Of a DNA stretch of 64,000 nucleotides, positions 8,024 through 17,352 are shown piece by piece (position 1 is the stretch's first letter; every line of letters begins with the position of its first letter). The stretch lies in NCBI RefSeq assembly GCF_017603825.1, contig NZ_CP072014.1, forward strand, positions 620,001 through 684,000, in the 5' to 3' direction. A model generated the notes under the pieces. The model saw only the letters and a list, made by a program, of their open reading frames with translations, was not told the DNA's origin and searched no databases. A program made the translations under genes and the position numbers. The DNA is from Arthrobacter crystallopoietes (GTDB lineage Bacteria; Actinomycetota; Actinomycetes; Actinomycetales; Micrococcaceae).

Positions 8024-9634
8024 GTGGCTACCACGAAGAAGACGGTTCTGGAGACGAGTCTGGACATGTTCCGCGCGCTGGGGGTGACCACCATCTTCGG
8101 CAACCCCGGGTCCAACGAGATTCCCTTCCTCGCCGGCCTCGATGAGAGATTCGACTTCATTCTCGGACTGCACGAGCAGGTCGTCGTCGGCATGGCGGAG
8201 GGCTACGCCCGAGCCACCGGCAGGCCTGCCCTGGTGAACCTGCATGCTGCCTCCGGGTCGGGCAACGCCATGGGCGCCTTGACCAACGCCAGCTACGGGC
8301 ACATTCCGATGGTCATCCTCGCCGGACAGCAGGTCCGGCGCACCGTCGGCCAAGAGGCGATGCTGGCCAGTGTGGACGCTTCGGTCCTGCCGACGCCGCT
8401 AGTCAAGTACTCGCATGAGCCGCTGGCCGCCGCAGACGTGCCGCGGACCCTCGCTCAAGCCGTCTTCGAAACCTCTACCCAGCCATGCGGGCCGGTCTAT
8501 GTCTCCGTCCCGCTCGATGACTGGGCGGAGCCTGCCCTTGACGACGACGCCCTGCTCACCGAGCGTTCGGTGGTCGTCGCCGGCGGCCTCACCGACGACA
8601 TGGCACAGGAGCTCATCGCCACCGTGGACGGCGCAAAAAGGCTGGCGCTCGTCGTGGGCCCCCAAGTGGACGCCGCAGCCGTTGACGATCACACGGTTTT
8701 TGATGCTGTGGTGTCCCTGGCGGAGAAGTCGGATGCATCCGTGTACGTCGCGCCCTCGCCCTCGCGGGGTCCCTTCCCGACCACCCACCCGAACTTCGAG
8801 GGTGTCATCATCCCGGGCATCAAATCAGTGCGTGACCGCTTGGCCGGACATGACGTCGTCCTCGTCCTCGGCGCTGCCGTTTTCCGCTACCACCGCTGGG
8901 AGCCGAGCAACTATCTCGAAGCGGGTACCCGCGTTGTGCATGTCACCCACGACCCGCGCGAGGCGACCCGGGCACCCTTCGGCAGGTCGGTGATTGCCGA
9001 TGTGGCCGGCGTCGTGAAGGCCCTCGCCGAGGGCGTGCAGGACCGTGGCAAGCGACGCGGTGAGCCCGGCTCTCGCGAACTGCCCCCGGCCAGGACCTCC
9101 CCGGACGGTATGACAGGCACCGAAATCCTCGAGGTGCTCAATGCCTACGTGAACGACACCGTCGCCTATGTCAACGAGACCACCACCCTGGATCTGGACT
9201 ACCTTGAGAGGATCGCCATCGACCGGCCGGGTATGTATAACTTCCCGGCCTCGGGCGGCCTGGGATTCGGCCTCCCGGTGGCGGTCGGACTGTCCCTCGG
9301 GGACCCGGAGAAGACGATCGTGGCGACCGTGGGCGACGGCTCCGCCAATTACGGCATCACCGCGCTCTACACCGCGGCCCAGCGGCAGACGCGGACCGTG
9401 TTCGTCATCGTCAACAACTCCAGCTATGGGGCCCTCGCCGGCTTCGCCCAGCGGATGGGCACGCCGGACATACCGGGCTTGGAACTCGGCGGCATCGACT
9501 TTGTATCCATCGCCGAGGGCTACGGTGTACCCGCACAGCGGACTAGCACCCGCGAAGAGTTCGAGGAGGCGTACCAAAAAGCACTGAAGGCCAGCGGCCC
9601 GGTCCTTATTGACGCGCAGGTGGTCATCGGCTGA
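8024..9634 (+). CDS. mdlC: Benzoylformate decarboxylase-type thiamine-diphosphate enzyme
   Basis: A 536-residue ThDP-dependent decarboxylase. It keeps the active-site landmarks of benzoylformate decarboxylase: FGNPGSNE with the catalytic Ser, LGLHEQVVV with the ThDP-activating Glu, NLHAASGSGNAMGAL with the first His, and VFRYHRWEP with the second His. GDGSANYGITALYTAAQ is the ThDP/Mg site. The expected reaction is benzoylformate to benzaldehyde and CO2. The GTG at 8024 follows GAGGAAGG. No mandelate dehydrogenase, racemase or benzaldehyde dehydrogenase is intact nearby, although a broken aldehyde dehydrogenase lies 2 kb upstream. A broader 2-oxoacid substrate range is possible. Confidence 0.85.
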   Translation: MATTKKTVLETSLDMFRALGVTTIFGNPGSNEIPFLAGLDERFDFILGLHEQVVVGMAEGYARATGRPALVNLHAASGSGNAMGALTNASYGHIPMVILAGQQVRRTVGQEAMLASVDASVLPTPLVKYSHEPLAAADVPRTLAQAVFETSTQPCGPVYVSVPLDDWAEPALDDDALLTERSVVVAGGLTDDMAQELIATVDGAKRLALVVGPQVDAAAVDDHTVFDAVVSLAEKSDASVYVAPSPSRGPFPTTHPNFEGVIIPGIKSVRDRLAGHDVVLVLGAAVFRYHRWEPSNYLEAGTRVVHVTHDPREATRAPFGRSVIADVAGVVKALAEGVQDRGKRRGEPGSRELPPARTSPDGMTGTEILEVLNAYVNDTVAYVNETTTLDLDYLERIAIDRPGMYNFPASGGLGFGLPVAVGLSLGDPEKTIVATVGDGSANYGITALYTAAQRQTRTVFVIVNNSSYGALAGFAQRMGTPDIPGLELGGIDFVSIAEGYGVPAQRTSTREEFEEAYQKALKASGPVLIDAQVVIG

Positions 9635-9798
9635 TCCATCTTGTGGGTTGCCGGACCGATGCCGGTGGATGGCTCCCCACGCCCAGCACTTAATTCCGGG
9701 GGTTTCTCCCTCGGGACGCGCTGCAGTATTGAGTGGCCGGAGCCCTGAGAGTAGCGTGGCACCATCCCCAACCCTCAGCCCCTCACTGCGGAGTGACC

Positions 9799-11625
9799 AT
9801 GACACAGATGAGACGTCGGTTCGCTGCCTTCACGGCCGCCCTGGTGATGAGCGTGGGCAGCGGCGCCGTAGCCAGCCCGGCCTTCGCCGACCCACGCGAG
9901 ACCGACAAGAGCCCGACCGCCCAAGGGTACGGCGGTGCCGTAAGTACCGTGGACCCGGAGGCATCAGCGGCAGCGCTGAGAGTCCTCCGCGAAGGCGGCA
10001 ACGCCGCCGACGCCGCGGTAGCCGCCGCGGCGACCCTGGGCGTGACTGAACCGTACAGCGCCGGGATCGGCGGTGGTGGCTACTTCCTGTTCTACGACGC
10101 GGACACCGGTGAGATCGACACCATCGACGGCCGCGAGACCGCCCCCGCGGCCATGCCGCACGATGCGTTCATCGACCCGGGAACCGGCGAGCCGTACCGC
10201 TTCACGCCCGAGCTGGTCACCAGCGGCGTCTCCGTAGGCGTGCCCGGCACACCGGCGACTTGGGAGCGCGCGCTGGACCGGTGGGGAACCTTGAGCCTCG
10301 GCGAAGCGCTCAAGCCTGCCATCAAGGTTGCGAACCGCGGCTTCGTGGTGGACGAAACCTTCCGCCAGCAGACCCTCGACAATGAGCACCGCTTCGAGGC
10401 GTTCACGTCGACCAGTGACCTCTTCCTTCCGGACGGCGACGCACCTGCCGTCGGCAGTGTCTTCAAGAACCATGACCTGGCCAAGACGTACCGGCTGCTC
10501 GCGAAGCACGGGACGGAGGCCTTCTACGAAGGCCCGCTGGCAGAGGAAATTGCCGACACAGTACAGGATCCGCCGAAGACGAAGGACACAACTCTGCCAG
10601 TCCCGGTGGGCTTCATGACTGCGGAGGACCTCGCCGACTACCGCGCCGTGGACCAGGAGCCGGCGCACGCGGAATACCGCGGCTTCGATGTCTACGGCAT
10701 GGCACCGTCGAGCAGCGGGGGCACCACCGTCGGTGAGACTCTGACCATCCTGGACACGTTCAACCTGACCGAGATGGCCGTGCCCGACGCGCTGCACCAC
10801 TACCTCGAGGCAAGCGCGCTGGCCTTCGCCGACCGCGGCAAGTACGTGGGCGACCCGGCTTTTGTCGACGTCCCCACTGGCGCCCTCACGGACCCGCTGT
10901 TTGGCAAGGAGAGAGCCTGCCAGATCGACCCGGACGAGGCGGCTGGGAAACCCGTTGATCCCGGAGACGTATCAGAGTACGACGGCGTGTGCCCGGCTAC
11001 CGCCGCGGCGCCGGCCGAGGAGAAGGACACCGAGAACATCTCGACCACCAACCTGACGGTGGCAGACAAGTGGGGCAACGTCGTTGAGTACACGCTCACG
11101 ATTGAGCAGACGGGCGGATCCGGCATCGTGGTGCCTGACCGCGGATTCCTGCTCAACAACGAGCTGACCGACTTCTCCACCGTGTACGACCCGGAAGACC
11201 CGAACCGGATCGAACCCGGAAAGCGCCCCCGCTCCTCGATGTCACCGACCATCATCCTCGAGGACGGCGAGCCGTTCCTCGCGCTCGGCTCACCGGGCGG
11301 CTCGACGATCATCACGACCGTCGTACAGACCATCCTGAACCGGGTGGATCTGGAGATGACTACCCCGGAGGCGATCGCGGCGCCGCGTGCGTCCCAAAGA
11401 AACACCACCAGCGTCACGGCCGAGCCGGAGTTCATCGACGACTACGGTAGCCAGTTGGAAGAATACGGCCATAAGCTCACGCCCGCGGGCGACGCTTTCA
11501 CCTCCGCGGCAGAGATCGGCGCGGCGACCGCAATCGAGTTCATGTCCGATGGAAGCATGGTCGCTGCCGCCGAGCCAGCAAGGCGCGGAGGCGGCTCTGC
11601 CTTGGTACTCGAACCGTCGCGATAG
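9799..11625 (+). CDS. ggt: Secreted gamma-glutamyltransferase
   Basis: The 608-residue precursor begins at ATG 9799, preceded by GGAGTG. It has a Sec-type signal peptide (RRRF start, hydrophobic core, likely cleavage after SPAFA). The family core includes the N-terminal EGGNAADAAVAAAATLGVTEP segment. The autocatalytic nucleophile is the Thr in STTNLTVADKWGNVV at the start of the small subunit, and GSPGGSTIITTVVQ is near the C-terminus. The enzyme splits or transfers the gamma-glutamyl group of glutathione-like compounds outside the membrane. Actinobacteria use mycothiol rather than glutathione, so scavenging of external gamma-glutamyl peptides is a reasonable inference. The stop codon lies inside the downstream hairpin. 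Confidence 0.9.
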   Translation: MTQMRRRFAAFTAALVMSVGSGAVASPAFADPRETDKSPTAQGYGGAVSTVDPEASAAALRVLREGGNAADAAVAAAATLGVTEPYSAGIGGGGYFLFYDADTGEIDTIDGRETAPAAMPHDAFIDPGTGEPYRFTPELVTSGVSVGVPGTPATWERALDRWGTLSLGEALKPAIKVANRGFVVDETFRQQTLDNEHRFEAFTSTSDLFLPDGDAPAVGSVFKNHDLAKTYRLLAKHGTEAFYEGPLAEEIADTVQDPPKTKDTTLPVPVGFMTAEDLADYRAVDQEPAHAEYRGFDVYGMAPSSSGGTTVGETLTILDTFNLTEMAVPDALHHYLEASALAFADRGKYVGDPAFVDVPTGALTDPLFGKERACQIDPDEAAGKPVDPGDVSEYDGVCPATAAAPAEEKDTENISTTNLTVADKWGNVVEYTLTIEQTGGSGIVVPDRGFLLNNELTDFSTVYDPEDPNRIEPGKRPRSSMSPTIILEDGEPFLALGSPGGSTIITTVVQTILNRVDLEMTTPEAIAAPRASQRNTTSVTAEPEFIDDYGSQLEEYGHKLTPAGDAFTSAAEIGAATAIEFMSDGSMVAAAEPARRGGGSALVLEPSR

Positions 11626-11665
11626 CGCAGGCTTCCGGAGCGGTGCGCCCGGAAGCCTGCGCTAT
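11622..11665. terminator. Bidirectional hairpin between ggt and the isochorismatase-like gene
   Basis: A perfect 17-bp stem (11622-11638 with 11649-11665) and a 10-base loop, starting at the ggt stop codon and ending 8 bases from the stop of the convergent gene. There is no long U-tract on either side, as is common in this group, so it may act on both transcripts. Confidence 0.8.
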
Positions 11666-11673
11666 GGAACGGG

Positions 11674-12330
11674 CTAAGGGTTCATCAGGGATGCGCTGCC
11701 CTGGAACGCGTCGCGGCCTTGGACTGCGGACGTACCGAGGTCGCTTTTGGACAAAGCCTGGCCGGACTCGACCGCGGTGACCCACGCGTCGGTGCCGGCC
11801 ACGGCAGCGAAGTTCGACTGGAGCAGCACGAGCAGGGTCTGGTGCAGCTGTTCGGCCGGCACCTTGCCCGCCTCGTTGGCTAGGTGGGGCGAGCCGCTGG
11901 CGTCGGAGAGGATCTCGGCGGCGAGGCCGAGATCCTCGGCCGCAGCCGCGGTCCCGATGTCGCAGTTGTTGGTCATGTAGCCGACGATGGTGATCGTATC
12001 GACCTGCCGGTCAGCGAGCCACTGGGCGACGTCCGTGCCGGCGAAGACGCTGGCCTTGTCCTTGGTCACCCGCTTCCATGACGGGGTGACTCGCTTCTCG
12101 ATCTCGGGGTGCAGCGACCAACTCTCGGAGCCGACTGCGAAGACCGGTGCACCTTCGGGGAACTGGTGCTGGACGACGACGATGGGAAGGTCCTGCTGCT
12201 CAGCGGCGTCAATTGCGCGGAGAATATTGGCCAGCGATTCCTCACGCGGCGGGTACTGGATCTGAAGGATTCCGTCGAAGTATTCCTGCTGCACGTCCAC
12301 AATGATTAGGGCTCGGCGGGGTGCGGTCAT
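11674..12330 (-). CDS. Isochorismatase-like cysteine hydrolase
   Basis: A 218-residue alpha/beta hydrolase of the isochorismatase-like family. The catalytic triad is readable: Asp in ALIIVDVQQEYF, Lys in RVTKDKASVF and Cys in GYMTNNCDIGTAA. Family members cleave C-N or C-O bonds in amides such as nicotinamide, N-carbamoyl compounds or biuret; the substrate cannot be read here. The start is ATG 12330, preceded by AAGGAGAA; an upstream in-frame start at 12366 lacks such a site. It is transcribed away from a GlxA-type regulator 106 bp upstream, the usual arrangement for a regulator and its target. Confidence 0.82.
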   Translation of the reverse strand: MTAPRRALIIVDVQQEYFDGILQIQYPPREESLANILRAIDAAEQQDLPIVVVQHQFPEGAPVFAVGSESWSLHPEIEKRVTPSWKRVTKDKASVFAGTDVAQWLADRQVDTITIVGYMTNNCDIGTAAAAEDLGLAAEILSDASGSPHLANEAGKVPAEQLHQTLLVLLQSNFAAVAGTDAWVTAVESGQALSKSDLGTSAVQGRDAFQGSASLMNP

Positions 12331-12436
12331 TTTGTTCTCCTTGGTGGTCGGGGCTACTTGCCCCAATTAGTCTGCCCGCTCGACGCGGGGTATCGTGAGT
12401 GGCACAAAAGACGACCATGGATGGATTTGAGCCAAA

Positions 12437-13390
12437 ATGAAGATCGCGGTTTACGCCTTTAACGGGATCACGATGTTCCATCTCGCATCCCTGCTGATGG
12501 TGTTCGGCGAAGTGGGGCGCCAGAACCTGGCGACCGGTTGGGAACCAATCGTATGGACTGAGGACGGGAACGGAATCCAGACCGCCGAAGGGCTCTCGAT
12601 TCAGGACGTCGCCGGCCCGGAGGCTGTCGCCGGCGCCGATCTGCTCGTGTTCCCGTCCTGGCCTGTCGACTTGCCCCCGTCGAATAATTTTCTGACCGAA
12701 CTGATCAGGACCGCCCACGCGGACGGGATCCGCGTGGCCGGCCTCTGTCTCGGCGCGTTTCCCGTTGCCGACAGCGGGCTCCTGGACGGCCGCAGCGCCG
12801 TCACACACTGGGCCTCCGCACCTGATCTGGCCCGACGTCGTCCCGCCGTCACGGTCAACGACTCCGACCTCTACCTCGACCACGGCGACGTGCTCACCTC
12901 CGCAGGCACCGCATCGGCGATCGATGCCTGCCTCTACATCGTCCGCAAGCACTTGGGCTCCGCCGCGGCCGCGAAGGTCGCCCGGCACCTTGTCGTTGCA
13001 CCCCACCGCGAGGGCGACCAGGCCCAGTACGTCGACCGACCAATCCCCGACCCCGGCGGCGTCGGCGACCTCGGAAGCACCCTCGGCTGGGCGCTCACCC
13101 ACCTCGACCGGCAGCTTTCCGTCGACGAGCTCGCCGCCCATGCGGGCATGAGCCGGCGCAACTTCACCCGCAGGTTCACCGAAGCCACTGGCACCACGCC
13201 GGCCCGCTGGATCCTCTCGCGCCGCCTCGACGAAGCCAGGCGGTTGCTCGAAACCACCACCTGGCCAATCGCGCGCATTGCCCGCACCTGTGGTTTCGGC
13301 AGCGCCGTCGGCTTCCGGCAGAACTTTACAGCCACCTACAACACCACCCCCACGTCATACCGACAAAGGTTCACCGCCCCTGTCCCATGA
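12437..13390 (+). CDS. GlxA-type transcriptional regulator (DJ-1/PfpI domain plus AraC HTH)
   Basis: A 317-residue protein. Residues ~1-170 are a DJ-1/PfpI (class I amidotransferase-like) domain with the nucleophile-elbow sequence VAGLCLGAFPVADSGLLDG; residues ~215-315 are an AraC double helix-turn-helix (LAAHAGMSRRNFTRRFTEATG...RTCGFGSAVGFRQNF). The family senses small molecules through the first domain and binds DNA with the second. It is divergent from the isochorismatase-like hydrolase, which is its most likely target. The intergenic 12331-12436 should hold the shared promoter-operator region, but I see no clear palindrome. Confidence 0.88.
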   Translation: MKIAVYAFNGITMFHLASLLMVFGEVGRQNLATGWEPIVWTEDGNGIQTAEGLSIQDVAGPEAVAGADLLVFPSWPVDLPPSNNFLTELIRTAHADGIRVAGLCLGAFPVADSGLLDGRSAVTHWASAPDLARRRPAVTVNDSDLYLDHGDVLTSAGTASAIDACLYIVRKHLGSAAAAKVARHLVVAPHREGDQAQYVDRPIPDPGGVGDLGSTLGWALTHLDRQLSVDELAAHAGMSRRNFTRRFTEATGTTPARWILSRRLDEARRLLETTTWPIARIARTCGFGSAVGFRQNFTATYNTTPTSYRQRFTAPVP

Positions 13391-13479
13391 TCAGCATTGT
13401 CGTGGAGGGTCAATGCCGTTACTTGCGTTTCAGAGACTGGGGAGGCTGCAGTCACCTCGGCCGCGGCACGATCGCGCTT

Positions 13480-15636
13480 CTAGACTTTTCGGCGCGGTTT
13501 GGCTTGGGCCACGAGGTCGACCGCCCATGGACGTGTCCCGTGGCGGAACTCCATGCCTTGGGGCAGCCCATGGACGGTTGCGTCGGAGCCTGAAATGTCG
13601 ATTGTGATCCGTCCACCGGCCATTGGCGCATTGGTTATGTGCAGATCACCGTAGGACGCCGGAAGCGCGGGATCCATCCAAAGACCGCCGAGGGCAACGT
13701 CCGGATAGTAGCCCATCAGGCTTTTCACGAGCTGGATGGGGGTGGTCGCTGCCCAAGCCTGCGGAGAGCACGCCGTCGGGTAGGGCACTGGTTCCTCAAA
13801 GTGCTCACGGCTGAAGCCACAGAACAGTTCGGGCAGCCGCCCCTCGGTGTACTCGGCGGCCTCGAGCAGGGCCGTGGAAATCCGCTGTGCCTGCTCCACG
13901 AAGCCGTAGCGCATCAATCCTGCGGCAATGATCGCATTGTCGTGCGGCCAGACCGACCCGTTGTGGTAACTGGCCGGGTTGTAGGCACCCATGTCCGTGG
14001 CCAGAGTCCGCACGCCCCAGCCGCTGAACATCTCCGGAGACATCAGCCGTTCGGCCATCAGCTGGGCTTTGTCCTCGTCGATGAGGCCAAACAACAGGCA
14101 TTGCCCCATGTTGGAAGCGCAGGCGTCCACCGGCCGCTTGTCCTTGTCCAGCGCGATGGCGTAATAACCGCGCTCGGGCAACCAGAACTGTTCGTTGAAC
14201 TGCTGCTTCAGCCGCGCTGCACGGTCCCGGAACTCAGCTGCCAAGGCCGCATTGCCGACGTCGTAGGCCATCCAGGCGCGGCCCAAATATGCGCTGTAGA
14301 CGTAGGCCTGCACCTCGCACAACGCGATCGGCGGTTCCGCAAGGGTGCCGTCGGCGAAGTTGATGCCGTCCCAAGAATCCTTCCAGCCCTGATTGACCAA
14401 GCCCCGGTCGTTCAACCGCTGATACTCGACAAACCCGTCACCGTCCTTATCCCCGTAGTTCCGGATCCACTCCAACGCGCGGTCCACGTGTGGCAGCAGG
14501 GCAGCGATGGTCTCGGCGGCAAAGCCCCAGCGACTGACCTCTCCGAGCAGTGCCACGAACAGCGGTGTGGCGTCGACGCTGCCGTAGTAGGCCGACTTAC
14601 CGCCCAAGGCGAGCCCGCTGGAGACGTCTAGCCTGACCTCGTGCAGGATCTTGCCGGGCTCCTCCTCACTTAGCGGGTCCACCACGGTGCCTTGGCGGTC
14701 GGCCAGGGTCTGGATGGTGCCCATGGCCAGGGATGGGTCTACCGGCAGGGCCATGAGGGAAGCCCACAGCGAGTCGCGCCCGAACAGGGCCATGAACCAG
14801 GGCGCCCCCGCGGCCACCACAATCCGGTCCGGGTGGCCGGGATCCTCGATCCGGAGGGCACCCAGGTCGTCGTAGCTTCGGCGTAGAGTCCGCTCGATGG
14901 ACCGGTTGCCCATCTGCAGCACCGGAATCCTGGCCACCCACTCCTGCCGGCGCGCGTCGCGCGGAGACAGTTCGCCCGCGGCCGGTCTAATAATCGGCGC
15001 AATGGGATCGGCGCCATCCTCGGTAGGCACAACGGTCAACGCGGTGCTCCATTCCCCGTGGGGTGGGACAACGGCGCGGTACGTCAGCACTTCCGGCCCC
15101 ACCTCCGCGCCGGAAGCGCTGACGAGGACACCTTTGCTGATGTCCTGCCAGGTGGCTCGGATAGTCAGTGAATCACCCTCGGGCGCGCGTATTTCTTCCC
15201 AACGCCGCTGGTTTCGTGCTTCCTTCACCTCGAAAAGATCCGCGAAATCCGCTTCTATTTTGAGGGCGACTACGCATTCGACGGCGGCCGGGGAATAGTT
15301 CCGGATGGTGATCTGCTCCAGGATTCCGGCTCCCACTTCGCGTAGGCGCTCAACAATCAGAGGACTGTCGGCGTACCCATCCGGACGAGGAACGCGGCCG
15401 GCAAACAGCGCCCGGTAGGGCTCCTTGGTCGTCGCCGCCAGCGGCTCCAGCGGCTGACCGTTGACAGTGAGATTCCAGCGGGACAGGATGCGGGTGTCCT
15501 CGTGGAAAACCCCTTGCGGGTATTCCGGGTGAATATCGCCGTTCGCAGAGGAAATACAAAAAGATGATCCCTCCACCAACGTAACTGCCCCGGAGCCCAG
15601 CGGACCTGCAGCTGTGTCGGCATTCCATCCGGCCAT
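13480..15636 (-). CDS. Glycogen debranching enzyme-like (amylo-alpha-1,6-glucosidase family) protein
   Basis: A 718-residue protein. The N-terminal ~230 residues match the 'N-terminal glycogen debranching' beta-sandwich (SSFCISSANGDI, GVFHEDTRILSRWNL), and the C-terminal ~450 form an (alpha/alpha)6 catalytic barrel with FGRDSLWASLMALP, QGWKDSWDGI and YHNGSVWPHDNAI. Carboxylates in these motifs act as acid and base in related GH15/GH63-type enzymes. It probably trims alpha-glucans in the cytoplasm, as no signal peptide is seen. ATG 15636 is chosen because a GGAGGAG site lies just upstream; the longer frame from 15684 lacks one. Confidence 0.85.
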   Translation of the reverse strand: MAGWNADTAAGPLGSGAVTLVEGSSFCISSANGDIHPEYPQGVFHEDTRILSRWNLTVNGQPLEPLAATTKEPYRALFAGRVPRPDGYADSPLIVERLREVGAGILEQITIRNYSPAAVECVVALKIEADFADLFEVKEARNQRRWEEIRAPEGDSLTIRATWQDISKGVLVSASGAEVGPEVLTYRAVVPPHGEWSTALTVVPTEDGADPIAPIIRPAAGELSPRDARRQEWVARIPVLQMGNRSIERTLRRSYDDLGALRIEDPGHPDRIVVAAGAPWFMALFGRDSLWASLMALPVDPSLAMGTIQTLADRQGTVVDPLSEEEPGKILHEVRLDVSSGLALGGKSAYYGSVDATPLFVALLGEVSRWGFAAETIAALLPHVDRALEWIRNYGDKDGDGFVEYQRLNDRGLVNQGWKDSWDGINFADGTLAEPPIALCEVQAYVYSAYLGRAWMAYDVGNAALAAEFRDRAARLKQQFNEQFWLPERGYYAIALDKDKRPVDACASNMGQCLLFGLIDEDKAQLMAERLMSPEMFSGWGVRTLATDMGAYNPASYHNGSVWPHDNAIIAAGLMRYGFVEQAQRISTALLEAAEYTEGRLPELFCGFSREHFEEPVPYPTACSPQAWAATTPIQLVKSLMGYYPDVALGGLWMDPALPASYGDLHITNAPMAGGRITIDISGSDATVHGLPQGMEFRHGTRPWAVDLVAQAKPRRKV

Positions 15637-16010
15637 CCCGGCTCCTCCACCGATAGGCATCAGCAAGGCAATGCACGGACCCACCCGTCCGGCTGCCTGT
15701 CGCCGTCTTCCTCGACGTTATCGACGCTACGCCCGTCTCCCCACTGGCGCCAGCCCTCCGATTGGCCCGTATCAACCTTCCTTGGATGCATTGCTCTGTA
15801 TGGGGCGCAGTCGCTCCGTCCCGGAAGGACATGCCGGACGCACTTGGCCTTGTGCCCGCGCGTTTCCGGGTCCTTACTAGTGATAGGAGCCAATCGCCAC
15901 GCAGCCCGGTGCTGACTGACATGTTTCCCGGGTGCAGAGCGAAGACCGGTGCCACATGCCTGATCTGGCAGCCGTTCCCGGTTCCCAGCCGGATCATCTA
16001 TGGAGGAACT
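15637..16010. other. Intergenic region between divergent genes
   Basis: This 374-bp stretch separates the debranching enzyme (left) from the small barrel protein (right). It should contain both promoters. I found no convincing hairpin, repeat or conserved coding sequence; overlapping short frames have no plausible composition or ribosome site. Confidence 0.5.
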
Positions 16011-16307
16011 ATGTTTGCTCGAGTCAGCACGTACAGGACAAGCGCCGACGCTACAGGTGCGCCCACTGAGGAGACAATCAAGCGGGTGCTTGAATTGCCC
16101 GGATGTCTGGGCCTCTATTACCTGAAGGGGCGGGACAACAAATCCCTGTCCATATCGCTGTGGGATACAGAGGAAGATCTTGGCGGAAGCCAGCAGCAGG
16201 CGAACAAAATCCGCTCCGAGACCAGCACGGAACAACACATGGAGGTCTTGGAAGTGGAAGAATTCGAAGTTCTCACGAACCAGCTCAAAGACTGGGAAGT
16301 TCATTAA
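16011..16307 (+). CDS. Small dimeric alpha-beta-barrel (ABM-like) protein
   Basis: A 98-residue protein beginning MFARVSTYR, then LELPGCLGLYYLKGRDN and SISLWDTEEDLGGSQQQANKIR, ending in a strand-rich tail. This beta-alpha-beta pattern with an antibiotic-biosynthesis-monooxygenase-like WDTEEDL segment is typical of dimeric ferredoxin-like barrels. The ATG at 16011 is preceded by TGGAGGA; a longer in-frame extension upstream has no such site. Enzyme, haem- or quinone-related roles are all possible and none can be chosen from sequence. It is convergent with a broken GNAT gene. Confidence 0.7.
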   Translation: MFARVSTYRTSADATGAPTEETIKRVLELPGCLGLYYLKGRDNKSLSISLWDTEEDLGGSQQQANKIRSETSTEQHMEVLEVEEFEVLTNQLKDWEVH

Positions 16308-16389
16308 AGATCCGTTGCGGACTATGCGGTGCAGAGGGCGCGCGTCGCCGCTACTCCGTCGGAGTTGTACGCGGTTCGGTAGCCCTTAA

Positions 16390-16727
16390 TCAACGCGGTA
16401 TAGCTTCCAGGTGGTCAGGACGGATCCGCACGGTGTGCGGCCGGTACTCGGGATGTTTACGGATGAACGCCTTGATGTAGGGGCAGACCGGAACGATCTG
16501 CAGCCCCTGCCCGATGGTTTCGTCCAGAGCATGGCGCGCTAGTTTCGCGGCCAGGCCTTGGCCGGAGCGGGCGTCGACGACGACGGTGTGGTAGAAAATC
16601 CGCTGCGGCACGCCTGGTTCCTCGAATGCAACCCAATGGGCCGCGCCAATGACGGTATCCCCTCGAGGAGTTCGTAGCGGCGGCGGTCGGGATTGTTCCG
16701 TACGGTGATGGCAGGTTGGTGGTTCAC
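16390..16727 (-). pseudogene. GNAT acetyltransferase with a single-base frameshift
   Basis: Starting at GTG 16727 (AGGGAGAG upstream), the protein reads ITVRNNPDRRRYELLEG and then leaves frame. The continuation is in the next frame: DTVIGAAHWVAFEEPGVPQR, then IFYHTVVVDARSGQGLAAKL (acetyl-CoA-binding loop) and VCPYIKAFIRKHPEY, ending at 16390. The two join exactly if one G is restored in the run of four C on the plus strand at 16659-16662. This is a YidJ/YjdJ-like small GNAT. A sequencing error in the homopolymer would give the same picture, but the neighbouring pirin gene is also broken. Confidence 0.82.
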
Positions 16728-16811
16728 AGTCTCTCCCTAGGGCGAAGGGTCAGCCGCACGGGCGCATCCGGACGGTGGGCAGGGCCGGGGCCGGCAGGGG
16801 TGCCGGCCCGC

Positions 16812-17026
16812 GCGCATCCCCCCGCTTGCGGAGACAAGTTCGGGGCCGTAGTGCTCCAGGTAGCACCAGGCGCCGATGAGGCTGCTCCGTCGTTGCGGCA
16901 GGTTCCGGCGCACTTCACCGCCCGCGGCCCGCCCAGAGGCACATCGCGCGGGGCCAGCAGTTCGGCAACAATGGGCTCGGCGCCCCCGCAGACGATTTCC
17001 TCGGGATGGATATCCAGGTTGGTCAT
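16812..17026 (-). pseudogene. Truncated, frameshifted pirin N-terminus
   Basis: From ATG 17026 the frame reads MTNLDIHPEEIVCGG and LLAPRDVPLGGPRA, the start of actinobacterial pirin-family cupins. After a one-base loss near 16915 the match continues in another frame with RRNLPQRRSSLIGAWCYLEH and YGPELVSASGGM, where the first metal-binding motif should begin. The metal-ligand motif (H-P-H) and the remaining ~250 residues are absent, and the sequence runs into the GNAT gene. The product cannot function. Pirin followed by a GNAT is an arrangement I associate with Micrococcaceae, so this looks like a decayed former operon. Confidence 0.82.
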
Positions 17027-17352
17027 GCGAACGATCGACGAGACGGGCTGCCACGGGAAGACACCCGCGTCTGGCCTTGTCCCTCATTCCAACAGATACA
17101 TGCAGTCCTGCAGAAGGGGCGGCGTCTTTTAGGTTATGAGGCTCTACCGGAAACAGCTCAAGTGGGACGGACGGCCACTAGGGCACAATGACGCGCTACG
17201 ACCATCCGCTTCAGGTGCGCTGGAATATCATCCTCTCGAAGCATCCCTCATCCGGCCGTCTTGACTAGGCTGGCATTCCGTACTGCGCGCCGGCTACCTG
17301 GGCTGCACGTAGGCACAGTCCCCCGTTAGCACCACAGTGAGAGACATGGTCC
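17027..17352. other. Intergenic region
   Basis: A 326-bp stretch between the pirin remnant and the small membrane protein. It includes a few AT-rich positions but no hairpin, repeat or supported gene. It presumably carries the promoter of the following gene. Confidence 0.45.

Noticed and set aside
13639-14631. 330-codon open frame opposite the debranching enzyme gene
   Set aside because: Antisense shadow; the minus-strand gene is supported by domain motifs and a strong ribosome site.
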